Source of the DNA: Actinoplanes siamensis
GTDB lineage: Bacteria; Actinomycetota; Actinomycetes; Mycobacteriales; Micromonosporaceae
Assembly (NCBI RefSeq): GCF_016862395.1
Contig: NZ_BOMW01000060.1
Location: 20,859-84,858, forward strand
DNA: 64,000 nucleotides
Reading direction: 5' to 3'
Positions within the stretch are counted from its first letter, which is position 1. Every line of letters begins with the position of its first letter. Positions 24,827 to 33,732 of the stretch are shown in pieces. Made by a program: the position numbers and the translations under genes. The notes under the pieces are model-generated. The model searched no databases. It was not told where the DNA came from and saw only the letters and a list, made by a program, of their open reading frames with translations.

Positions 24827-25882
24827 TTGCGCCACGACGGCGGACCACTTCGGATCGGACTGCTCGGCGCGGCCCGGATCAGCCGGGTGGCGCTGGCCGA
24901 GCCGGCCCGCACCGGGCAGGTCCGCCTGGTGGGGATCGCTGCCCGCGACCGCCGGCGCGCCGAGGAGTTCGCCGCGGAGCACGGTGTCGAGCAGGTCCTC
25001 GAGTCCTACCCGGCGGTGATCGGCTCGCCGGTCGTCGAGGCCGTCTACAACCCGCTGCCGAATGGGCTGCACGGGCGGTGGACCCGGCGGGCCGTCCAGG
25101 CCGGCAAGCACGTCCTGGTCGAGAAGCCGTTCGCCGCCGACGCCGAGGAGGCGGCCGAGGTCGCCGCGCTGGCCCGCCGGGCCGGCGTCGTGGTGCTGGA
25201 GGGGTTCCACTACTACTACCACCCGGTCGCCCGGCGGCTGCGCGCCGCCCTGGCCTCGGGTGAGCTGGGCCGGCTGCGGCACGCGGAGGCGGTCTTCCAC
25301 CTGCCCGCGCCCCCGGACGACGACGTCCGCTGGTCGCTGCCGCTGGCTGGCGGCGCCACCATGGACCTGGGCTGCTACTGCCTTCACGCCCTGCGCGGCC
25401 TCGCGCCCTGGGCCGGCGGCGAACCTGCGGTGGTCGCTGCCCGGGCCGAGATCCGGGCCGGCCGTCCCGGCGTCGACGAGCGGTTGTCCGCCGACCTGCG
25501 ATACCCGTCCGGGGCGACCGGGACGATTCGCTGCGACATGGCCGCAACGGTCCGCCGCGCGGTCTTTCGCCTGGTCGGCACCGCGGGGACGATCACCGCC
25601 ACGGAGTTCGTCAAACCACAGGTGGACGACCGGGTGGTGGTCGAGATCGGCGGCGCCCGGCGGGTGGAGCACCTCGGTCGCCGATCGACCTACGCGTACC
25701 AGCTGGCCGCGTTCACCGCGGCGATCCGGCACGGCGCCCCGGTGCCGACCGGCGCCGACGACGCGGTCGCCACGATGCGCCTGATCGACGACTGCTATCG
25801 GGGTGCGGGGCTACCGCTGCGGCCCCGTTCAACCGAGGACATTCCGCGGTCGCACATCGGTGACGTGCAACCGTCGGAATAG
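24827..25882 (+). CDS. Gfo/Idh/MocA-family oxidoreductase
   Basis: NAD(P)-dependent sugar or cyclitol dehydrogenase of 351 residues, first gene of the forward biosynthetic arm. It has the Rossmann motif GLLGAARISRVAL, the catalytic-type VLVEKPFAAD (EKP intact), FHYYYHPVARRL, and the MDLGCYCLHALR motif (GxxxDxxxH-like) carrying the general acid-base residues. Length is normal for trans-dihydrodiol/sugar dehydrogenases of the family. The start is a TTG at 24827 with only a weak GGGGG upstream; no better in-frame start exists. In context it probably oxidises or reduces a sugar or cyclitol ring position. Confidence 0.9.
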   Translation: MRHDGGPLRIGLLGAARISRVALAEPARTGQVRLVGIAARDRRRAEEFAAEHGVEQVLESYPAVIGSPVVEAVYNPLPNGLHGRWTRRAVQAGKHVLVEKPFAADAEEAAEVAALARRAGVVVLEGFHYYYHPVARRLRAALASGELGRLRHAEAVFHLPAPPDDDVRWSLPLAGGATMDLGCYCLHALRGLAPWAGGEPAVVAARAEIRAGRPGVDERLSADLRYPSGATGTIRCDMAATVRRAVFRLVGTAGTITATEFVKPQVDDRVVVEIGGARRVEHLGRRSTYAYQLAAFTAAIRHGAPVPTGADDAVATMRLIDDCYRGAGLPLRPRSTEDIPRSHIGDVQPSE

Positions 25883-25942
25883 GCGCGCTTGTCCGCCCGG
25901 ACGCACTCCTTTACTCTCGGGCCAGATAGCGCAATTCCGGGA

Positions 25943-25983
25943 TTTGAAATGGCGCGAAAACAATTCTTGAGACAGCTTTCAAA
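25943..25983 (+). promoter_or_regulatory. A/T-rich leader with inverted repeat before the GT8 gene
   Basis: TTTGAAA (25943-25949) and TTTCAAA (25977-25983) form a perfect inverted repeat with a 27-base spacer. The surrounding stretch (about 25930-25985) is strikingly A/T-rich for this genome and precedes the GT8 start. It is a likely promoter or regulatory site for the long forward operon; the factor is unknown. Confidence 0.4.
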
Positions 25984-26001
25984 GGTCGAGGAGACGGCGG
26001 T

Positions 26002-26910
26002 ATGACGGACAACGGCTCGGCCACGCTCGCCCCGATCGTGTGCTGCCTCGATCAGCGGTACATCGTGGCCTTCTGCGTGCTCCTGGAGTCCCTGGCCCGC
26101 GGCAACCCGGACTCGGTGCCCGACTTGCGGGTGGTCGTCCTGCACGAGGGACTGCCCGCCGACGGCGTCGACCGGATCACCGCCCACGCCCGGCGGCTCG
26201 GGCTGCGGCTCGACTGCATCCGGATCGACGCGCCGGACGAGCGGTACCCCAGCACCACCGACGGTCCGCACGGGGACCAGCTCACCCGGTCCATCTACCT
26301 GCGGCTGATGATCGCCGACGTGCTCCGGGACGTGCCCCGGGCGCTCTACCTGGATTCGGACATCCTGATCCGGCGCGACATCCGCCCGCTGCTGGAGCTG
26401 CCGATGGACGGCTTCGCGATCGCCGCGGCCCAGGACCCGATCCAGCCGACCCTCGGCGAGGGCTACACGTTGCCCGGCTGGCGCGAGGAGGGCATCCCGC
26501 CCAGCCGGGAGTACTTCAACTCCGGGGTGCTGCTGCTGGACCTGGACGTCTGCCGCAGCCAGGGGGTGCTCGACCGGGCCAAGAAGTTCCTGGTCGACTA
26601 CCCGGAACGCGCGATCTGCCTGGACCAGGACGCGCTCAACTGGGCGGTCGACGACGCCTGGCTGCGCCTGGACCGCTACTGGAACACCTACACCGCGCAG
26701 GCGTACGCCTCCTCCACCGCCGGCCCGGAACGCCTCACCCGCGTCCCCATGGAAGTGGTCCGGCGCAACGAGCAGGAATGCGCCCTGCTGCACTTCGCCG
26801 GTCCGCGGAAACCCTGGCTGGACAGCGAGGCCGACAACCCCACGCCGAGCTACCGGGACTACCGGGAGTTGCTGGCGGCGGTCCGGGCGTCCGAGGCGAT
26901 GGCGGCATGA
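26002..26910 (+). CDS. Glycosyltransferase family 8 (retaining)
   Basis: Retaining glycosyltransferase of 302 residues, GT-A fold, of the LgtC/general-stress GT8 type, moving a hexose from a nucleotide sugar. It shows the metal-binding DxD in ALYLDSDILIRRD (Asp118, Asp120), the acceptor-region EYFNSGVLLLDLD, DQDALNW, and the C-terminal HFAGPRKPW, which corresponds to the HxGxxKPW that binds the nucleotide phosphate. A GAGGAG ribosome-binding site lies upstream. The stop overlaps the carrier protein start (ATGA), so GT8, carrier and adenylating enzyme are made together, an unusual grouping. Confidence 0.93.
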   Translation: MTDNGSATLAPIVCCLDQRYIVAFCVLLESLARGNPDSVPDLRVVVLHEGLPADGVDRITAHARRLGLRLDCIRIDAPDERYPSTTDGPHGDQLTRSIYLRLMIADVLRDVPRALYLDSDILIRRDIRPLLELPMDGFAIAAAQDPIQPTLGEGYTLPGWREEGIPPSREYFNSGVLLLDLDVCRSQGVLDRAKKFLVDYPERAICLDQDALNWAVDDAWLRLDRYWNTYTAQAYASSTAGPERLTRVPMEVVRRNEQECALLHFAGPRKPWLDSEADNPTPSYRDYRELLAAVRASEAMAA

Positions 26911-27179
26911 CTGACCGGCCGATCCGGGACCTGGTCGTCGAGGTCCTCCGGCAGTGCAGCGGCGCCACCGAGGCCGAGATCACCGGCGCCCGCAACCTCT
27001 ACGACGACGGCGTCCTGACCTCACTGTCGCTCGCCTACGTGGTGGTGGAGCTGGAGAGCCGGCTCGGTCTCGCGCTCATGGACGACCTGCACGTGCCAGA
27101 ATGGACCAGCGTCGATTCGATCACCGGCTTGCTGGCCCGGGCGGGCACGCCCGCCTCGCCAGCCCGGCTCGAACCATGA
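26907..27179 (+). CDS. Stand-alone acyl/peptidyl carrier protein
   Basis: Carrier protein of 90 residues, predicted to be four-helical and to carry a 4'-phosphopantetheine arm. The modification site is the Ser in GVLTSLSLAYVVVELESRLG (Ser39): the usual D-S-L is T-S-L here, but the following helix II pattern is intact. Overlaps of four bases on both sides couple it to the GT8 and adenylating-enzyme genes. It should be loaded by the enzyme encoded next, and its acyl or aminoacyl group could then be used by the condensation-type protein downstream. Confidence 0.85.
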   Translation: MTDRPIRDLVVEVLRQCSGATEAEITGARNLYDDGVLTSLSLAYVVVELESRLGLALMDDLHVPEWTSVDSITGLLARAGTPASPARLEP

Positions 27180-28747
27180 CCGGCCCGCTGCGCGACTGGG
27201 CCTGGAACGGCGACCGGGCGGCGACCCCGGACGATCTCGGGGTGCCCGGCGACCTGGACGCCACGACGCTTCTCCTCGAGCGCAACGTGACCCGGGGCCT
27301 GGGCTCGGCGGTCGCGGTCCGGGAAGTCGGCGGTGACGTGCTGACCTACCGTGAGCTGCGCGACCTGGTCACCGAGACCGCCGCCGGCCTGCCCTGGCCG
27401 CCCGGTTCCCGGGTGGTCGTCCATCTCGGTCACACAGTCGAGTTCATCGTCTGCGCGCTTGCCCTGCTCCGGGCCGGCCTGGTGCTGGTCCCGGTGCCGT
27501 CTACGGCCGACCTCCGCGAGATGCTGGAGATCGTCGAAGACGCCGGGCCGGTCGCCGTCCTCTCGCACCGGGCCCGGGAGTTACCGTCCGGCTGCGACGT
27601 GGTCCAGGTCGGCTGGACCGGACCACTCACCGAGCGGCTGGCGGCGCTGCTGGTTCGGCCGGACCGGCGTGGCCCGGATCGGCCGCGACGGCGCACCGAC
27701 GAGGCGTACTGGCTGTACACCTCCGGCACCAGCGGCCGACCGAAAGCGGCCCGTCACCGCCACCAGGACATCGCGTGCGCCGCGGTCCTGTGGGCGGGCA
27801 ATGTCCTGGACCTGGGCCGGGCCGAGAAATGCCTGTCGCTGAGCCCGGTGACGCACAGCTTCGGCCTGGCCGCCGGCTGCCTCTTCCCGCTGTGGGCAGG
27901 CGCCGAGGTGGTCGTCGTACGGGCCACCCACCACCGGGCGATCTGGCAGGCGATCCGGGACGAGGGCGTCGGCCGGCTGTTCGGGGTGCCCCGGCACTTC
28001 CTGAGCCTGCTGGACCGGGCTACCCGGGACGGCCACCGGATCCGGGCGGCCTACTCGTCCGGCGAGTACCTGCCGCCGGAGCTGCAACAGCGCTTCACCG
28101 AAACGCTGGGGGTGCCGCTGCTCGACGCGATGGGCTCGTCCGAGACGTTCACCAACCCGATCAGCAGCACCGCCTCCGCGTGGCGACCGGGCAGCAGCGG
28201 CCGGGTCATCCCCGGGGTGACCGCCCGGTTGGTTGCCGGGGGCGCGGTGGTGGAGGGGGCCGGCACCGGCATCCTGGAGATCGCCTCCGCGGCGAACGCT
28301 TTCGGATACTGGAACCGGTCCGCGGCCAGCAGCCGGACCTTCCGCGACGGGTACTGCCACACCGGCGACATCTTCCGCCGGGACGCTGACGGATTCCTCT
28401 ACTACCAGGGCCGCGACTCGTCCCGCTTCAAGGTGTTCGGCGAGTTCGTCGACCCGCTGCGGCTCGAGGTCGCCGCCCGCCGGGTCCCTGGGGTCATGGA
28501 CGCCGTCGCGTTCGAGGTGCCCGGCCGGGGTGGTCTGGCGGCCTGTGGGATGGCGTTGATCCTGACCCCGGGCACGGACGAGCCGGGGACGGCCGGCGCG
28601 GTCCGGGCCGAGGTGCTCAGCGGCGTCGGCAACTTCGCCGTGCCGCACAGCGTCTTCGTCGTCCCGGAGTTCCCCACCACGCACAGCGGGAAGCTGCGCC
28701 GCGCGGCCATGGCCGCGTTCGCGCCCGCGCACGGACGAACGTACTGA
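27176..28747 (+). CDS. AMP-dependent synthetase/ligase (adenylating enzyme)
   Basis: ANL-superfamily adenylating enzyme of 523 residues that activates a carboxylic or amino acid as the acyl-AMP and probably loads the preceding carrier protein. The P-loop YTSGTSGRPKAARHRHQ, the A5-like MGSSETFTNPI, the GYCHTGD hinge region and the C-terminal THSGKLRR with the catalytic Lys are all present. The A4-like segment SLSPVTHSFGLAAG has the His-Ser seen in benzoate/acyl-CoA-ligase-like members rather than the Asp of alpha-amino-acid domains, so the substrate may be a non-alpha-amino carboxylic acid. Translation is coupled to the carrier gene (ATGA). Confidence 0.9.
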   Translation: MTGPLRDWAWNGDRAATPDDLGVPGDLDATTLLLERNVTRGLGSAVAVREVGGDVLTYRELRDLVTETAAGLPWPPGSRVVVHLGHTVEFIVCALALLRAGLVLVPVPSTADLREMLEIVEDAGPVAVLSHRARELPSGCDVVQVGWTGPLTERLAALLVRPDRRGPDRPRRRTDEAYWLYTSGTSGRPKAARHRHQDIACAAVLWAGNVLDLGRAEKCLSLSPVTHSFGLAAGCLFPLWAGAEVVVVRATHHRAIWQAIRDEGVGRLFGVPRHFLSLLDRATRDGHRIRAAYSSGEYLPPELQQRFTETLGVPLLDAMGSSETFTNPISSTASAWRPGSSGRVIPGVTARLVAGGAVVEGAGTGILEIASAANAFGYWNRSAASSRTFRDGYCHTGDIFRRDADGFLYYQGRDSSRFKVFGEFVDPLRLEVAARRVPGVMDAVAFEVPGRGGLAACGMALILTPGTDEPGTAGAVRAEVLSGVGNFAVPHSVFVVPEFPTTHSGKLRRAAMAAFAPAHGRTY

Positions 28748-28768
28748 CGAGCCGAAGGAAATCGCCGA

Positions 28769-30097
28769 ATGCTCCACGAGCCGATCCGGGTCGCCGTCAC
28801 CGGGACACGTGACATGACGGCCCCCGCCACCTGGTCGCAGCTGGGCATCTGGCGCACCATGCGGAAGACCCGGCCGGACGAGGGCAGGATGAACATCCGG
28901 TTCGTCCTGCCGGTGCCGGGCGGCCTCCGGATCGAGGACGTCGGGCGGGTGGTGTCGGCGACCGTCTCGGCCCACGAGGCCCTCCGCACGCTGCACCCGC
29001 TGTCCCCGGACGGGCAGCTCACCCAGGTTGTCACCGGGCGCGGCGAGCTGCCGCTGAGCGTCGTCGACACCGGCGGCGAGGATCCGGCCGAGCTGGCCGA
29101 CAAGCTGGCCGACGTCCCGTTCGACCACGCCCGCGAGGTGGCGTCCCGGTTCGTCGTTCTCGCCGACGGCGACCAGCTGCTCGGTGTGCTGGTCGTGCTC
29201 TCGCCGCTGGCCGTCGACTGGGTGGCCGAGCAGATGGTTCGCCACGAGCTGACCGGGCGGCTGGCTGGCCGGTGGGCGGCGCGGCCGCCCGGCGGGCTCA
29301 GCCCGGTCGACCTGGCGCTGGCCGAGAACTCGCCGACCGGCCAGGCCGCCAACCGGCTCGCGGTCGCCCGATGGGCCGAGTTCGTCGACAGCCACGACCC
29401 CACCAACTTCCCGGTACGAGGCCCGGCGCAGCCCACCCCCCGGTGGACCGGCGCGGTCCTCCGCTCGGCCCGGATGGCCTCGGCCGCCGGGCAACTGGCC
29501 CGCGATCTCGGCGTCAGCGTCTCCGCCGTGCACCACGCCACGTCCGCGGTCCTGATCGCGGCGTTGTCCGGTCGTCCGGTCGCGGTCATGCACAACATGA
29601 CCTCCAACCGGGCGACCCGCACCGAGGCGGAGTGCCTCGGCCGGCTCGCCCAGGCCTCGGTCTCCGCCGTCGAGGTCGCCGCGCACTCGTTCCGCCAGGT
29701 GGTGCTGCACACCGCGAGCGCCGGTGTACGCAGCTACGCGATGGGTCACTACTCCACCTCCGACGTCGACGCGGTGGTCGACGCCGACCTGTTCGACGGC
29801 TATCACAACAGCCGGTTCCACCGGTTCCCGCAGCCGTTGGAGCCGGCCGGAGGCGAGGCGGTGGGGCCGGACCCGACGATCACCGGCTGCCAGCCGCTGA
29901 GCTTCAACACCCACCAGTTCAAGGCCGAGGTCAGCCACGAGGCGGGCGAGGCGCACTGGACGCTGGTCACCGACCGGTGGTACCTGCCGGTGTCGGCGCC
30001 GGAACGGCTGCTGAGCGCGATGGAGGCGCTGGTCGTCGAGGCCGCCCGGAATCCCGTCGCGACCTCCGCCGTCTCGTTCGTCGACCGGTTGCTGTGA
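28769..30097 (+). CDS. Condensation-domain-like protein lacking the HHxxxDG histidines
   Basis: Stand-alone protein of 442 residues with the layout of an NRPS condensation domain: an N-terminal ATWSQLGIWRTM segment like C1, an EALRTLHPL-type C2, and a C-terminal chloramphenicol-acetyltransferase-like half. At the place of the HHxxxDG motif the sequence is SPLAVDW (residues 145-151). Both histidines are replaced and only the Asp is kept. It therefore may not work by the usual base mechanism, or may serve as a docking or non-catalytic partner. GAAGGA precedes the ATG. It probably transfers the acyl group from the carrier protein to a sugar or amine. Confidence 0.75.
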   Translation: MLHEPIRVAVTGTRDMTAPATWSQLGIWRTMRKTRPDEGRMNIRFVLPVPGGLRIEDVGRVVSATVSAHEALRTLHPLSPDGQLTQVVTGRGELPLSVVDTGGEDPAELADKLADVPFDHAREVASRFVVLADGDQLLGVLVVLSPLAVDWVAEQMVRHELTGRLAGRWAARPPGGLSPVDLALAENSPTGQAANRLAVARWAEFVDSHDPTNFPVRGPAQPTPRWTGAVLRSARMASAAGQLARDLGVSVSAVHHATSAVLIAALSGRPVAVMHNMTSNRATRTEAECLGRLAQASVSAVEVAAHSFRQVVLHTASAGVRSYAMGHYSTSDVDAVVDADLFDGYHNSRFHRFPQPLEPAGGEAVGPDPTITGCQPLSFNTHQFKAEVSHEAGEAHWTLVTDRWYLPVSAPERLLSAMEALVVEAARNPVATSAVSFVDRLL

Positions 30098-30119
30098 ACC
30101 CGTCCGCCCCCCGACCCGA

Positions 30120-30941
30120 ATGGAATCGCCCCTGATGTCTGCTGCCTCGTTGTCAGCGCGCGAACCGCACCGCGCCCGGGAGATGGCCGAGTCGTTCGGC
30201 GTGGACGCGGAACGGTACGACCGCAGCCGCCCGCGTTACCCGGACGCACTGTTCGAGCGGATCCTGAACGCCGGCCCCGGTCGCGATGTCCTCGACGTCG
30301 GCTGCGGCACCGGGATCGCGGCGCGACAGCTGCAGGCGGCCGGAGCGACCGTGCTCGGGGTCGAGCCGGATGCGCGGATGGCCGGGTTCGCCCGCCGGCA
30401 CGGCACCGACGTCGAAGTGGCCACGTTCGAGACCTGGGAGCCGGCTGGCCGGGATTTCGACATCGTCGTCGCGGGGCAGAGCTGGCACTGGGTGGACCCG
30501 GTGGCCGGCGCCGACAAGGCCGCCAGGGTGCTGCGGCCCGGCGGCCTGCTGGCCGTGATCCGCAACGACGGCCAGATCCCGCCGGCTGTGGCCGACGCCG
30601 TCGCCGGCGTCTACCGGCGGCTGCTGCCCGGCACGTTCGCTGCCGACGCGGTGACCCGGTCCGCAGCCGACACGTACACCGTGCAGACCGCCGGCACCGT
30701 CGACGGCATCCGGCAGACCGGTCGGTTCGGCGAGCCGGACCGGTGGAGCGTCACCTGGGAGCAGCACGTCGACAACGACGACTGGCTGGACTTGCTCCCG
30801 ACCAGCGACGGGCACACCCTGCTGCCCGCCGCCGAGCTGGCCGAGGTGCTGTCCACGCTCCGGACCGCCCTGCACGCGCTCGGCCCCGGTTTCACCATCC
30901 AGTACGTCACGACAGTGTTCGCGGCGACCCGGAGCCGGTGA
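30120..30941 (+). CDS. Class I SAM-dependent methyltransferase
   Basis: Cytoplasmic methyltransferase of up to 273 residues. It has the SAM-binding VLDVGCGTGIAARQL motif, an acidic GVEPDARM at the end of strand 2, and QSWHWVDPVAGADKAARVLRPGGLLAVI, typical of the Methyltransf_11 family. Starts at 30120 or 30135 are both possible; neither has a strong ribosome-binding site, though GGAA precedes 30135. It lies within the operon between the condensation-like and epimerase genes and probably methylates an O or N of the glycoside product. The acceptor cannot be told from sequence. Confidence 0.9.
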   Translation: MESPLMSAASLSAREPHRAREMAESFGVDAERYDRSRPRYPDALFERILNAGPGRDVLDVGCGTGIAARQLQAAGATVLGVEPDARMAGFARRHGTDVEVATFETWEPAGRDFDIVVAGQSWHWVDPVAGADKAARVLRPGGLLAVIRNDGQIPPAVADAVAGVYRRLLPGTFAADAVTRSAADTYTVQTAGTVDGIRQTGRFGEPDRWSVTWEQHVDNDDWLDLLPTSDGHTLLPAAELAEVLSTLRTALHALGPGFTIQYVTTVFAATRSR

Positions 30942-30994
30942 GTCCCGCGCCCGACACGCAGGCGGACGACCACACTGCTAAGGAGAGTGAGCCA

Positions 30995-32224
30995 GTGGGC
31001 CAGGCGACGGAGTACGCCAGGTATCTGGGCATCCGCGACCGCCGGCTGTCGCTGCCGCCCGCGCGGCTGATGGAACGGATCGCGAACCGCTCGGTGCTGG
31101 TCACCGGGGCCACCGGATGCGTGGGCACGGCGCTGCTACGGCAGCTCTCGCCGTTGCGGCCGGCCCGGCTGGTCGGCATCGGCGTGGACGAGCCGGCCGA
31201 GCCGCTCCCCGGCGTTGAGTACCACCACGTCGACATCCGGGACACCACCGCCCTGCGCGCGCTGTTCCGGCGCAGCCGGCCCGACGTGGTCGTCCACCTG
31301 GCCGCCCAGCGTGATCCGGGGCTGGCCGAGAGCCTGGTCGCCCAGACCGTGACCACCAACGTCATCGGTACCGCCAACGTCATCGAGCAGAGCTTGGCCT
31401 TCGACGTGGAGGACCTGGTGTACGCGTCGACCGGCAAGGCAATGCGGTTCTACACCCGGGACGTGTACGCGGCCAGCAAGAAGATCGCCGAGTGGCTGGT
31501 CGTCTCGGCCGGAACCGGGCACCGCCCCGCGGTGACCGTCGCCCGCTTCACGCACGTGGTCGACAACGCCATCGTCCTGCAGAAGTTCCGGGACTGGTGC
31601 CGGTCGGGCCAGGCGCTGCGGCTGCACGATCCGTCCGCGCTGTTCTACGCCCAAAGCGCCGGCGAGGCCGCCGAACTGCTGCTCGGCTGCCTGCTGGCGG
31701 CACGCAGCGGGCAACCGGCGCTCTGTGCGATCCAGGACCTCGAATGGCCGTTCCGGCTGCGTGACATCGCCGAGGGCGTGCTCGGCGAGTTCGGCAACCC
31801 GCCGGCGATCCACATTGTCGGAGAACAGCCCGGATACGAGCAGGGCGCCTGTCCCGGCCTGTACGACCCGGCTCTGTCCGGCGACATCAGCCCACTGCTC
31901 AACGCGGTCGAGGGCCGCTCCCTGCTGGACGCCGGCGTGCCCGGGGTCGACGTGGTGGCGGTGGCCACCGAGAAGGGCTCGGCGATGGACGAGCAGATCG
32001 CCCAGTTGCACGAGGCCCGCCTGGACGCGAGCACTCCCGAGCCGGCCGTGCGGGAACTGCTCGACCGGACCGCCCGGCGGCTGCTCGACGTCACCATGGC
32101 GATCGCCTCGGACGAGGTCGTGGCCCGGGTCGACAAGCTGATGCGGCAGGCCGACCCGGGCACGTTCAGCCCGGCGCACCGGGTGGCCCAGCAGAGCATC
32201 CGGGAAAGGCTGGGGACGCGATGA
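30995..32224 (+). CDS. NAD-dependent nucleotide-sugar epimerase/dehydratase
   Basis: Extended short-chain dehydrogenase of 409 residues, related to polysaccharide-biosynthesis CapD-type enzymes that epimerise or dehydrate UDP-sugars. It has VLVTGATGCVGTALLRQL for NAD binding, HLAAQRDPGLAES, a YASTGKA strand and the catalytic Tyr/Lys in VYAASKKIAEW. A C-terminal extension of ~90 residues after the sugar-binding part is Glu/Arg-rich. The GTG at 30995 has AAGGAGA eight bases upstream. Its four-base overlap with the GT4 gene suggests that it makes the donor sugar for that enzyme. The exact sugar is unknown. Confidence 0.88.
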   Translation: MGQATEYARYLGIRDRRLSLPPARLMERIANRSVLVTGATGCVGTALLRQLSPLRPARLVGIGVDEPAEPLPGVEYHHVDIRDTTALRALFRRSRPDVVVHLAAQRDPGLAESLVAQTVTTNVIGTANVIEQSLAFDVEDLVYASTGKAMRFYTRDVYAASKKIAEWLVVSAGTGHRPAVTVARFTHVVDNAIVLQKFRDWCRSGQALRLHDPSALFYAQSAGEAAELLLGCLLAARSGQPALCAIQDLEWPFRLRDIAEGVLGEFGNPPAIHIVGEQPGYEQGACPGLYDPALSGDISPLLNAVEGRSLLDAGVPGVDVVAVATEKGSAMDEQIAQLHEARLDASTPEPAVRELLDRTARRLLDVTMAIASDEVVARVDKLMRQADPGTFSPAHRVAQQSIRERLGTR

Positions 32225-33678
32225 CCGTGCCGTCCCGACCGTCGTACCGTGGTCTCGCTCTCGCGGTCTTCCAACTGCGCCCGCTCACACCGCCGGACCA
32301 GGTGCTGGACGGGTCCAACGCGGTGCTGGTGCACATCCTGCGGCACTTCGCCGAGTTGGGGGTACGCGCCACCGTGCACCATCCGGCCACGGTGGGCCGG
32401 TCCGAGCCGTTCGAGCTGTTCCCGGGCATCCGGGTGGAGCCGGTACGGCCGTTGCTGACCGCCACCGACTCGGGCTCACTGATGGCCGACCCGATCTCGC
32501 ACGCGTCCGCGATCGAACGCATCCGGGAAACGCTGGGGCGCAGTGACCGCTTTTACGTGCACGGCGGCAACCTGCCCTACTTCGGGCTCGGCGGCGCCGG
32601 CCCGTCGATCCACAGCATCCACGACTTCTGCGCCACCGAAAGCGTCACGAGCGTCCTCAACTTCACGGGGGACCGCCTGGTCGCGGTCTCCGAATACATC
32701 GCCGGAAGCCTGCGCGCCGCGCTCGACCGGGTCCGCCGGATCCCGGACGGCTCGCTGCGCGTGATCCCCAACGGTTTCCGTCCGGCGGACTTCTCACCTC
32801 GCGACCCGGCCCGGCTGCGCGCCGATCTGGGCCTGCCGACCGACAGCGTGTGCCTGCTCTATCCCCACCGGCCGATAGCCGACAAGGGCATCCTGGCCGC
32901 GGTCCGGGTCGTGCACCGGCTCCGGTCGCTGCTGGCGCCGGACGTGTACGCCCGGGTGCGCCTGCTCATCCCGGCCTGGGAGGCGCCCCGGTTCGGGGTG
33001 GATGCGCCGATCGTCCCGCCGCTGCCGCCCGAGGTCGTGGCCTACGCCAGCGAGCTGGGCGTGGCCGGCAAACTGCACGTGCACCGGTGGATCCGGGTCG
33101 CCGAGATGGCGCAGTACTACTCGCTGGGCGCCGCCACTCTGTGCGTCGGGCGCTATCCCGAGGCATTCGGCAACGTGCATGTCGAGTCGATGATGTCGGG
33201 CACGCCGGCGATCATCGCGCGGGCCGGCGCGCACCGGACGTCGGTCCCGGAGGGCCTGGTCCGCAAGGTCGACCCGGGCCGGGACGACGACGTCGCCGAT
33301 CACGTCGCCGACGTCGTCGCACGGGCCGAACGGGTCCCGCCCGAGGTGGCCCGGTACCTGGCCGACCGGTACTCGCACAACGCCATGCTGCGCGGATACG
33401 AACAGGCCATCCTGGACTGCGAGCCGCAGCCGCGGGTCGGCTTCTCGGACGCGGACCCGGTCCATGCCGGATCCGTGTTGCGCGTGCCGCCTTGGGCCGC
33501 CACCCTGGCCAGCGGCTTCTACCACGACTTCACCGGTTACTGCACCGACGAGAAGTTCCTCGAGTGCCTGCCGGACATCGGGTCCGGCACCGAGGTCGGC
33601 GCGCTGCTGCGGCGCGACGGCATCGGCCCCGGCGACATCGCGAGCTGGCTCGACGCCGGTCTGGTGAGCGCGCATTGA
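32221..33678 (+). CDS. Glycosyltransferase family 4-like
   Basis: GT-B fold glycosyltransferase of 485 residues. The N-terminal domain has VLVHILRHFAELGVRATVH, a family-typical start, and the C-terminal donor domain has VIPNGFRPADFSPRDPARLR, LLYPHRPIADKGI and the E-x7-E-type region YPEAFGNVHVESMMSGTPAI. About 90 residues beyond the usual GT4 end (from GYEQAILD onward) are unassigned. It is coupled to the epimerase gene by a four-base overlap. It most likely adds a sugar from a nucleotide donor to the growing glycoside. Acceptor and sugar are not predictable here. Confidence 0.88.
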   Translation: MTVPSRPSYRGLALAVFQLRPLTPPDQVLDGSNAVLVHILRHFAELGVRATVHHPATVGRSEPFELFPGIRVEPVRPLLTATDSGSLMADPISHASAIERIRETLGRSDRFYVHGGNLPYFGLGGAGPSIHSIHDFCATESVTSVLNFTGDRLVAVSEYIAGSLRAALDRVRRIPDGSLRVIPNGFRPADFSPRDPARLRADLGLPTDSVCLLYPHRPIADKGILAAVRVVHRLRSLLAPDVYARVRLLIPAWEAPRFGVDAPIVPPLPPEVVAYASELGVAGKLHVHRWIRVAEMAQYYSLGAATLCVGRYPEAFGNVHVESMMSGTPAIIARAGAHRTSVPEGLVRKVDPGRDDDVADHVADVVARAERVPPEVARYLADRYSHNAMLRGYEQAILDCEPQPRVGFSDADPVHAGSVLRVPPWAATLASGFYHDFTGYCTDEKFLECLPDIGSGTEVGALLRRDGIGPGDIASWLDAGLVSAH

Positions 33679-33732
33679 CTCCCGCACCCGTGGTCAGCAG
33701 TGGCCCCGGCCCTGAATCGATAAGGTGACGGA

